A DNA stretch of 19,935 nt, taken from assembly GCA_023431055.1 (NCBI GenBank), contig JAEYXX010000122.1:1-19935 (forward strand). The letters run 5' to 3'. The position numbers were made by a program, and so were the translations under genes. A model generated the notes under the pieces. That model was given only the letters and a program-made list of their open reading frames with translations, made no database searches and was not told the origin of the DNA. This stretch comes from Pseudomonadota bacterium (lineage in GTDB: Bacteria > Pseudomonadota > Gammaproteobacteria > Pseudomonadales > Pseudomonadaceae). Numbering within the stretch: the stretch's first letter is position 1; the number at the start of each line of letters is the position of its first letter. This document shows positions 14,828 to 19,935 of the stretch, piece by piece.

Positions 14828-14881
14828 TTGTTTCACCTCCAGGGAACTGCGTTGTTGAAAGCGTTTTGATACGTATTTTGG

Positions 14882-14946
14882 GTGGTGGGCTGAAGCCCAC
14901 CCTACTTGACTCAAGACTCGGTGTAGGGTGGGCTTCAGCCCACCAC
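14882..14946. repeat. REP pair, perfect 24-bp inverted repeat inside the polyamine operon
   Basis: Arms 14882-14905 and 14923-14946 are perfectly complementary around a 17-nt loop. Each arm is itself a hairpin (GGTGGGC-TGAA-GCCCACC), and the GTAG heads face inward. It lies 7 bases after the nspC stop and 55 bases before the dehydrogenase start, so it could terminate part of the transcripts or protect the nspC mRNA 3' end. Confidence 0.85.
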
Positions 14947-14953
14947 AACAATG

Positions 14954-16051
14954 TCAGGACAGGCTAGACAGGTAGTCGTCGAACTCGAACTGGCGAACCA
15001 CCTCGACGCTGCCGTCGAGCTGCTTGACCACGATGGACGGCATCTTCAGGCCGTTGAACCAGTTCTTCTTGACCATGGTGTAACCGGCCGCGTCGATGAA
15101 CGACAGGCGATCACCGATCTTGAGCGGCTTGTCGAACTGGTACTCGCCGAAGATATCCCCGGCCAGGCAGCTCTTGCCGCAGACCATGTAGGTGTGTTCG
15201 CCGTCATTCGGCGCCATCTTGGCGTTGAGGCGGTAGATCAAGAGATCAAGCATGTGCGCTTCGATGGAGCTGTCGACCACCGCCAGGTGCTTGCCGTTGT
15301 ACAGGGTGTCGAGCACGGTCACTTCCAGCGAGGCGCTCAGAGTGATCGCCGCTTCGCCCGGCTCCAGGTAGACCTGCACGCCGTATTTTTCCGAGAAGGC
15401 TTTCAGGCGCGCGCAGAAGGCATCGATCGGATAGCCCTCGCCAGTGAAGTGGATGCCGCCGCCGAGGCTGACCCACTCGACCTGAGCGATCAGGTGGCCG
15501 AAGCGCTCCTCGATGGTGGTGAGCATCTTGTCGAACAGCTCGAAGCTGCCGTTCTCGCAGTTGTTGTGGAACATGAAGCCGGAAATCTGCCCCATGACCT
15601 GCTCGATCTTCGCCGGGTCCCACTCGCCCAGGCGGCTGAACGGCCGCGCCGGGTCGGCCAGCAGGTAGTCGGAGCTGCTCACCTGCGGGTTGACGCGCAG
15701 GCCGCGGATGGTGCCCTGGGTACGCTCGGCGAAGCGTTCAAGCTGGCCGATGGAGTTGAAGATGATCTTGTCGCAGTTGGCGACCATCTCTTCGATCTCG
15801 TCATCGGCCCAGGCCACGCTGTAGGCGTGGGTTTCGCCAGCGAACTTCTGCCGGCCCAGTTTCAGCTCATACAGCGAAGACGACGTGGTGCCGTCCATGT
15901 ATTGCTGCATCAGGTCGAACACCGACCAGGTGGCAAAGCATTTCAGCGCCAGCAACGCCTTGGCACCGGAGTTCTCGCGCACGTAGGCGATCTTCTCCAG
16001 GTTGACCAGAAGCTTCTGTTTGTCGATGAGGTAGTACGGCGTCTGGATCAT
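14954..16051 (-). CDS. nspC: Carboxynorspermidine/carboxyspermidine decarboxylase
   Basis: 365-residue PLP enzyme of the alanine racemase-fold (group IV) decarboxylases. It removes CO2 from carboxyspermidine or carboxynorspermidine to give spermidine or norspermidine. Seen: the PLP lysine in LLALKCFATW (K37), the phosphate-binding EWVSLGGGIHF, YLEPGEA, and the C-terminal active-site cysteine in CGKSCLAGDIFGEY. This last motif and the short length separate it from diaminopimelate and ornithine decarboxylases. It is followed on the same strand by the matching dehydrogenase, and together they form the complete aspartate-semialdehyde route to spermidine. The ATG at 16051 starts MIQTPYYLID, the family N-terminus. 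Which triamine is made depends on whether diaminopropane is available, which this window does not show. Confidence 0.93.
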   Translation of the reverse strand: MIQTPYYLIDKQKLLVNLEKIAYVRENSGAKALLALKCFATWSVFDLMQQYMDGTTSSSLYELKLGRQKFAGETHAYSVAWADDEIEEMVANCDKIIFNSIGQLERFAERTQGTIRGLRVNPQVSSSDYLLADPARPFSRLGEWDPAKIEQVMGQISGFMFHNNCENGSFELFDKMLTTIEERFGHLIAQVEWVSLGGGIHFTGEGYPIDAFCARLKAFSEKYGVQVYLEPGEAAITLSASLEVTVLDTLYNGKHLAVVDSSIEAHMLDLLIYRLNAKMAPNDGEHTYMVCGKSCLAGDIFGEYQFDKPLKIGDRLSFIDAAGYTMVKKNWFNGLKMPSIVVKQLDGSVEVVRQFEFDDYLSSLS

Positions 16052-16361
16052 CTCGTCGCCCCAGCAAGGTCGGCCAATGGAGGGTTTTCAGCCCCCCGGA
16101 AAAAAGTGGACGCGAATTGTGCCGATAACCGGCGCATATCGAAAGGGCATTGGAGATTTTTTGTACAACAGGCGATGACCATTATTCGGCCTGCCTGGGC
16201 TGACAGGCTAGGAAAGCCTGGTTACAGCCCGATGACGTCACGTCGCGATGAGCTTGTCCCCGGTATCGCTGCTCCATGCCTCTGATCGATTGGGACTCAA
16301 AACAGGCATCGCGCTTGCAGTACAATCCTCTCCTTTTCACTTGCCTGGACCCGGCGCCTCG
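16052..16361. other. 310-bp divergent spacer between nspC and mksF
   Basis: No convincing gene is seen. It holds the leaders and promoters of both divergent operons. Minor features are a 6-bp hairpin CAGGCT-AGGAA-AGCCTG (16204-16220), the 8-bp palindrome TGACGTCA (16233-16240) and an AT-rich patch at 16150-16170. None is assigned a function. Confidence 0.6.
16321..16326 (+). promoter_or_regulatory. Possible -10 element for the mks operon
   Basis: TACAAT is one mismatch from the sigma70 -10 consensus and would start transcription near 16333, about 29 bases before the mksF ATG. No convincing -35 lies 16-18 bp upstream. Confidence 0.3.
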
Positions 16362-17603
16362 ATGATCGATCCCAAGCGCGTTTTGCGCGCCCTCGCCGAA
16401 CACTGGACGTTGCTCGAACCGCTCTGCGAGCGTTTCGATGCCGGCACCCTGAGCCTGATCGAGCTGCGCAGCCAGCTCGCCACGCAGTTGCCCGACGCCA
16501 CGCCCAGCGACACCACTGCCCTGCTCGACACCTGGATCCGCCTGGACATCCTGGTGCCGGTGGCCAAGAGCCCGAACCGCTTCGAGCTCAACGCGCAGAT
16601 CCATGACTTTCTCGCCTACCTGCGTCGCGAGCATCGCCTCGGCCTGTGCCTGGAGATCGAAGCCTACCTACGCCACCTGGAGCGCCTGGCCGGCTACATC
16701 CAGGACGCCTTCGAGGTACGCGACGCCAACGACCTGGCGCGCCAGCTGCGCCTGCTCGATATGCGCGTGCGCGACGTACTGAAGAAACTGGCCAACGACG
16801 AACAGGCGCTGGTCGGTGTGGCCGACCGGGCCAAGACCAGCGACCGGCAGATACCCCTGCGCCAGCGCTACGCCGAAGTGCTGGCCACCTGGGACGAGTA
16901 CGTCGAGCCGATGATCCAGCTGGTCGCCGCCGACGGCGCCTTCGAGCAGGGTGTGCGCCGCGTCGAACAGGTGCTGCTGCGCCTGCTCGGCGACCAGCAG
17001 CGCCTTGGCCAACTGGTCGACGATGACCTGCTGCTGCGCACCCACGCGCGCATCCTGGAAATGCAGACCACCGCCCAGCTGACCCTGCGCAAGGCCCGCG
17101 AGCTGCTGCTGCCGCTGCGTGAGGAAGCGCGCCGGCACAACGCCGTGACCCGCGGCGCAGCGCTGGCGCTGTCGGTGATCCGCAAGAAGGGCATCGACGC
17201 CGTACCGCAGGCGGCCATGCCACTGTTCACCCGGCCGCAGAGCAACTTCCTCGGCAGCGCCAGCCAGGTCGAGGCCTACGTCTACGCTCTGGCGCGCTTC
17301 GAAGCCAAGCCGGCGCACTTCCCCAAGGCCAGCGGCACCCGCAAGGGCGGCGCGCCCAAGGCACCGAAGACCGCGCGGGAAATGATCGAACGCTGCGAGC
17401 AGGCCCTACCGCTGCCGGATCTGATGACCTGGCTGCTGGAGCAGGAGCCGGAGGGCGCTACCGATGAGCTGCTCTACTGGTTCTCACGCCTGTCGCGTGA
17501 ATCGCGCTTCCAGCGTGAACGCCTGGAGCGCCGCCAGTACCTGACCCGAGACCATGAGGTCAGCCTTGCCTCCTTTGCCCTGGTAGGCCAGCCCAATGGC
17601 TGA
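16362..17603 (+). CDS. mksF: Condensin kleisin subunit MksF
   Basis: 413 residues. MksF is the kleisin that bridges the heads of the SMC-like ATPase MksB, with MksE, in the MukBEF-like condensin MksBEF of P. aeruginosa; it is the counterpart of JetA in Wadjet systems. The N-terminal part (about 1-90) looks like a winged helix: MIDPKRVLRALAEHWTLLEPLCERFDAG, then a DTWIRLDILVPV strand. The middle (about 95-270) is strongly helical, with long Leu/Arg/Glu stretches. The C-terminal part ends LSRESRFQRERLERRQYLTRDHEV. A basic G/K-rich loop near residues 325-340 may be unstructured. I chose the ATG at 16362 because MIDPKR is the family-like start; an upstream ATG at 16248 would add 38 residues of unlikely sequence. 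Gene order F-E-B is the same as in mukFEB. Confidence 0.88.
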   Translation: MIDPKRVLRALAEHWTLLEPLCERFDAGTLSLIELRSQLATQLPDATPSDTTALLDTWIRLDILVPVAKSPNRFELNAQIHDFLAYLRREHRLGLCLEIEAYLRHLERLAGYIQDAFEVRDANDLARQLRLLDMRVRDVLKKLANDEQALVGVADRAKTSDRQIPLRQRYAEVLATWDEYVEPMIQLVAADGAFEQGVRRVEQVLLRLLGDQQRLGQLVDDDLLLRTHARILEMQTTAQLTLRKARELLLPLREEARRHNAVTRGAALALSVIRKKGIDAVPQAAMPLFTRPQSNFLGSASQVEAYVYALARFEAKPAHFPKASGTRKGGAPKAPKTAREMIERCEQALPLPDLMTWLLEQEPEGATDELLYWFSRLSRESRFQRERLERRQYLTRDHEVSLASFALVGQPNG

Positions 17604-17609
17604 GCTGCC

Positions 17610-17667
17610 CGTAGGGTGCGCTGTGCGCACCGCAACCGACGACCTGGTGCGCACAGCGCACCCTACG
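17610..17667. repeat. REP pair, perfect 22-bp inverted repeat between mksF and mksE
   Basis: Arms 17610-17631 and 17646-17667 are perfectly complementary around a 14-nt loop. Each arm is a GTAG-headed unit whose core GGTGCGC-TGT-GCGCACC is itself a hairpin; the heads face outward. It fills most of the 84-base mksF-mksE gap, starting 7 bases after the mksF stop and ending 20 bases before the mksE start. Confidence 0.87.
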
Positions 17668-17687
17668 ACTGCCCGTGAGCATTGCGT

Positions 17688-18377
17688 ATGAACATCGATC
17701 TGAAAGAAATGACCCAGCTCGCGGCCGCCTTCCGCGACCTGTTCAAGGGCTACCACATCTCGCGCAGCGAGCCGGAGTGCTACGCCCAGTTGTCCAGCAT
17801 GCAGGATCAGTATCGCGCGCTGTTCCGCGCCCTCGGTTTCGAGCTGGTCTGCGACCCGCGCGGCTTCTACTACTTCGTCCCCGAGCAGGTCGCGCCGCAG
17901 GTAAACAAGACCGCCCAACGCCTGGCGCTGTTCACCTTCATCCTCGTCGAACACCTGGCCGACCAGGGCCGCGACCCACTCTCGGTGCTGGACGGCGGCA
18001 GCATTGGCCGTGATGAGCTGCCAGCACTGCTGGACAAGTACCGCGACCTGTTCCTGCAGGCCGAAGTGACCACCTTCGAGGAACTGGAAGACAAGATCAT
18101 CCGCCGCCTCATCCAGCTCGGTTTCGCCGAGGACAGCAACGGCGTGTATCGCTTCCTGCCACCGATGCACCGTTTCCTCGACGTCTGCCTGTCGGTGCAG
18201 CATGACCGCGACCTGGCCGCCAGCCTGCACAGCAGCGACCTGCCGCTGCCGGCGCCGGTGCTGCTGGACGATGACGGCGACGCCGACACGGCTGTCATCG
18301 ACAGCGATGAATCCGAGGAAGACGCCCTGGCCCGCGCCATGGCCGAAGAACGTGCCGCACAGGAGATGGACGCATGA
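17688..18377 (+). CDS. mksE: Condensin subunit MksE
   Basis: 229 residues. MksE is the small winged-helix (KITE-type) partner of the kleisin MksF in the MksBEF complex, equivalent to MukE and to JetB of Wadjet. The N-terminal half is MNIDLKEMTQLAAAFRDLF, then RALGFELVCDPRGFYYFVPEQ, a strand-rich wing. The second half has FEELEDKIIRRLIQLGFAED, then YRFLPPMHRFLDV. The last 35 residues or so are very acidic (DDDGDADTAVIDSDESEED), probably disordered, as is common in the family. The start is an ATG at 17688 with no clear Shine-Dalgarno. The REP hairpin just upstream may affect expression. The stop overlaps the mksB start by four bases (ATGA), so E and B are coupled. Confidence 0.88.
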   Translation: MNIDLKEMTQLAAAFRDLFKGYHISRSEPECYAQLSSMQDQYRALFRALGFELVCDPRGFYYFVPEQVAPQVNKTAQRLALFTFILVEHLADQGRDPLSVLDGGSIGRDELPALLDKYRDLFLQAEVTTFEELEDKIIRRLIQLGFAEDSNGVYRFLPPMHRFLDVCLSVQHDRDLAASLHSSDLPLPAPVLLDDDGDADTAVIDSDESEEDALARAMAEERAAQEMDA

Positions 18378-19935
18378 GCCAGGAACGCTACGGCATCCGC
18401 CGCTTCGCCCTGCTGAACACCGCCGGCTACAGCCTCGGCCTGTTCCCGCTGGAAAACCCGCTGTCGGTGTACGGCGCCAACAACCTGGGTAAATCCGCCT
18501 CGATCAACGCCCTGCAGTTCCCCATCCTGGCGCGCATGTCGGACATGAGCTTCGGCAAGTACAGCCTGGAAGCCTCGCGCAAGTTCTACTTCGCCAGCGA
18601 CACCAGCTACATCCTCGTCGAAGTTGCCCTGCCCCACGGCCCGCACGTGATCGGCGTGGCCGGACGCGGCCCGGGTGGCGGCTTCGGCCACCAGTTCTTC
18701 GCCTACGCCGGTGAGCTGGATCTGGAGCATTACCAGAGCAACGGCACCTGCCTGCGCCAGCGCGAGCTGTTCAAGAACCTCGGCCAGGCCGGCATCACCG
18801 CCTACGAACTCAAGCCCGACGAACTGCGGCGCCTGCTGGTCGGCGGCCACACCAGCATCCCGCTGGATCTGACCCTGATCCCGCTGCGCTCGACCAGCGA
18901 GCAAAGCCTGAAGACCTTCCGCGCGCTGTTTATCAACCTGCTGCACATGCGCGAGATCACTGCGGCGAAACTCAAGCAGCTGTTCCTCGATGCCTTCGAG
19001 CACAGCCTGCGCTCCGGCAGCGTCGACTATATCGCCGCCACGGAAGAGGCGTTTCGTGACGTGCGCCGCATGGAGCAGGACTACCAGGCCCTGGTCACCG
19101 CGGGCCCCTTGATCGAAGCACTGGCCTCGGGCGTGGCCCAGCGTGAAGTGCTGCGCGGCAAACTGCATCGCCTCTCACCGCTGCTCGACAACCTGCTGGG
19201 CACCTGGCACGACTACGCCGATGCGCGCAAGGAAGAGCTGGTGATCCAGGCCGAGCACTATCGTAACGAGCAGGATGGCCTGCAGAACGAACAGCGCAGC
19301 GGCACCGCCGAGCTGATGCGCCTGGAGCGCGAGATCAGCGAGATTCAGCGTTGGCTGGGCGAACTATCGGTGTTGAAGAACCGCTTCGCCCTGGTGGAAA
19401 ACGCCAAGGTGCTGGAGGAACAACTGCTCGCCGCCAAGGACGCCCACGACGAACTGGCCGGTGCCCTGGCGCAGTCGCGGCAGTTCTCCAGCGAAGACCT
19501 GGACGAGCGCTTGCGCGATCTGGAAAAACGCCTCAAGTCGGTCAAGCAGCAGCTCGATCACGCCGACAACAACAGCTACTCACGCCTGCGCGAGGAGTTC
19601 AGCCAGCAGGACGTCGATCGCCTGATGCGCCTGTTCAATGGTCAATTGTTCAGCCTGCCCCTGGGTGAGAAAGGCATCCAGGCCGAGGGCGACGATTGGG
19701 TCAAGGCCGTCGAGGCCGTGCTGGACCGCTTCAAGGGCGACACCTTCGCCGTGCCGGGCCTGTCCATCGACCTCAGCCATATCGAGCCGCCGGCGCTGCA
19801 GGCACTGGCTGACCGCGCCGCCCTGCGCGACCAGAAGGATCGCCTGGAGCGCGAGCTCAAGCAGCTCAGGACCCAGCAGTCGGTCGCCGCCGACCGCGCC
19901 GCCAGCAAGGCCCAGGCCGAGACGCTGTACCAGGC
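18374..19935 (+). CDS. mksB: SMC-like condensin ATPase MksB, 5' part, cut by the right window edge
   Basis: 520 codons are visible; the family is usually about 900-1,100 residues, so roughly half is missing. MksB is the ATPase of the MksBEF condensin involved in chromosome organisation, related to MukB and to JetC of Wadjet. The N-terminal head domain has Walker A GANNLGKS (34-41), preceded by LENPLSVY. A long coiled coil begins about residue 230 and is strong at 290-425 (EEL..QAEHYRNEQDGLQ, LMRLEREISEIQ). A globular stretch near 420-475 (LFNGQLFSLPLG) interrupts it, and heptads resume to the edge. The signature motif and Walker B lie outside. ATG at 18374; AGGAGA (18361-18366) is the ribosome site. 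Whether a mksG/jetD nuclease gene follows is not visible. Confidence 0.92.
   Translation, partial: MSQERYGIRRFALLNTAGYSLGLFPLENPLSVYGANNLGKSASINALQFPILARMSDMSFGKYSLEASRKFYFASDTSYILVEVALPHGPHVIGVAGRGPGGGFGHQFFAYAGELDLEHYQSNGTCLRQRELFKNLGQAGITAYELKPDELRRLLVGGHTSIPLDLTLIPLRSTSEQSLKTFRALFINLLHMREITAAKLKQLFLDAFEHSLRSGSVDYIAATEEAFRDVRRMEQDYQALVTAGPLIEALASGVAQREVLRGKLHRLSPLLDNLLGTWHDYADARKEELVIQAEHYRNEQDGLQNEQRSGTAELMRLEREISEIQRWLGELSVLKNRFALVENAKVLEEQLLAAKDAHDELAGALAQSRQFSSEDLDERLRDLEKRLKSVKQQLDHADNNSYSRLREEFSQQDVDRLMRLFNGQLFSLPLGEKGIQAEGDDWVKAVEAVLDRFKGDTFAVPGLSIDLSHIEPPALQALADRAALRDQKDRLERELKQLRTQQSVAADRAASKAQAETLYQ

Noticed and set aside
16233..16240. TGACGTCA palindrome in the nspC-mksF spacer
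   Set aside because: Only 8 bp and a single copy; no bacterial regulator can be assigned on this basis.
3436..17667. CRISPR-like array from the repeated inverted units
   Set aside because: The repeats are dispersed REP pairs at separate gene ends with no regular spacing and no cas genes.
17870..19168. 432-codon minus-strand frame opposite mksE and mksB
   Set aside because: It crosses the boundary of two recognisable plus-strand genes and contains long Ser-rich runs antisense to the acidic MksE tail, so it is an artefact of GC-rich codon use.

Overview
The window looks like a chromosomal segment of a high-GC gamma-proteobacterium of the genus Pseudomonas in the broad sense, possibly the P. 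mendocina / P. oleovorans (Ectopseudomonas) group. The genus call rests on four things seen here: the cluster fhpR-fhp-ppyR-nnrS in that order (as in P. aeruginosa PA2665-PA2662), the pseudomonad-type 'cryptic' DNA polymerase III psi gene next to rimI, the chromosomal condensin operon mksF-mksE-mksB, and several intergenic REP pairs whose units begin GTAG or GGAG. The species-level guess is weak. All recognised genes are intact except the two cut by the window edges (polB on the left, mksB on the right).

Layout. (1) 1-1600, minus: 5' part of DNA polymerase II (polB). (2) 1747-3443, plus: group II truncated haemoglobin, a small FKBP-type peptidyl-prolyl isomerase and a SAM-dependent methyltransferase, tightly packed and ending in a REP pair plus a strong hairpin. 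(3) 3561-8060: the nitric-oxide response island. The sigma54 activator NorR/FhpR (minus) diverges from flavohaemoglobin fhp, ppyR and the multispanning protein NnrS (plus). The intergenic region carries three NorR-like sites, a -24-like element with a palindrome, and a 140-bp MITE-like inverted repeat flanked by CTCA just upstream of fhp. A perfect 20-bp REP inverted repeat closes the operon. (4) 8150-10384, minus: LysR regulator, psi subunit (holD) and rimI; the LysR stop overlaps the holD start. (5) 10495-13521, plus, divergent from LysR: AtuA-family (DUF1446) protein, a separate small AtuA-like C-terminal-domain protein, and a CitMHS-family carboxylate transporter. This looks like a small catabolic module of unknown substrate. 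A rho-independent terminator separates it from the next unit. (6) 13583-16051, minus: carboxynorspermidine decarboxylase (nspC), then carboxy(nor)spermidine dehydrogenase, with a REP pair between them; together they form the aspartate-semialdehyde route to spermidine. (7) 16362-19935, plus: mksF (kleisin), a REP pair, mksE, and the first 520 codons of mksB (SMC-like ATPase).

How it works together. Region 3 is one NO-detoxification circuit: NO sensing by the NorR GAF domain, sigma54-dependent activation, NO dioxygenation by Fhp, and NnrS protection from nitrosative stress. Region 7 is an Mks condensin, evolutionarily related to Wadjet (JetABC) plasmid-defence systems. Whether a JetD/MksG nuclease gene follows cannot be seen here. 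Nothing in the window is clearly a brand-new system. The least characterised parts are the AtuA/CitMHS module, the repeat insertions inside operons and the altered fhp control region.
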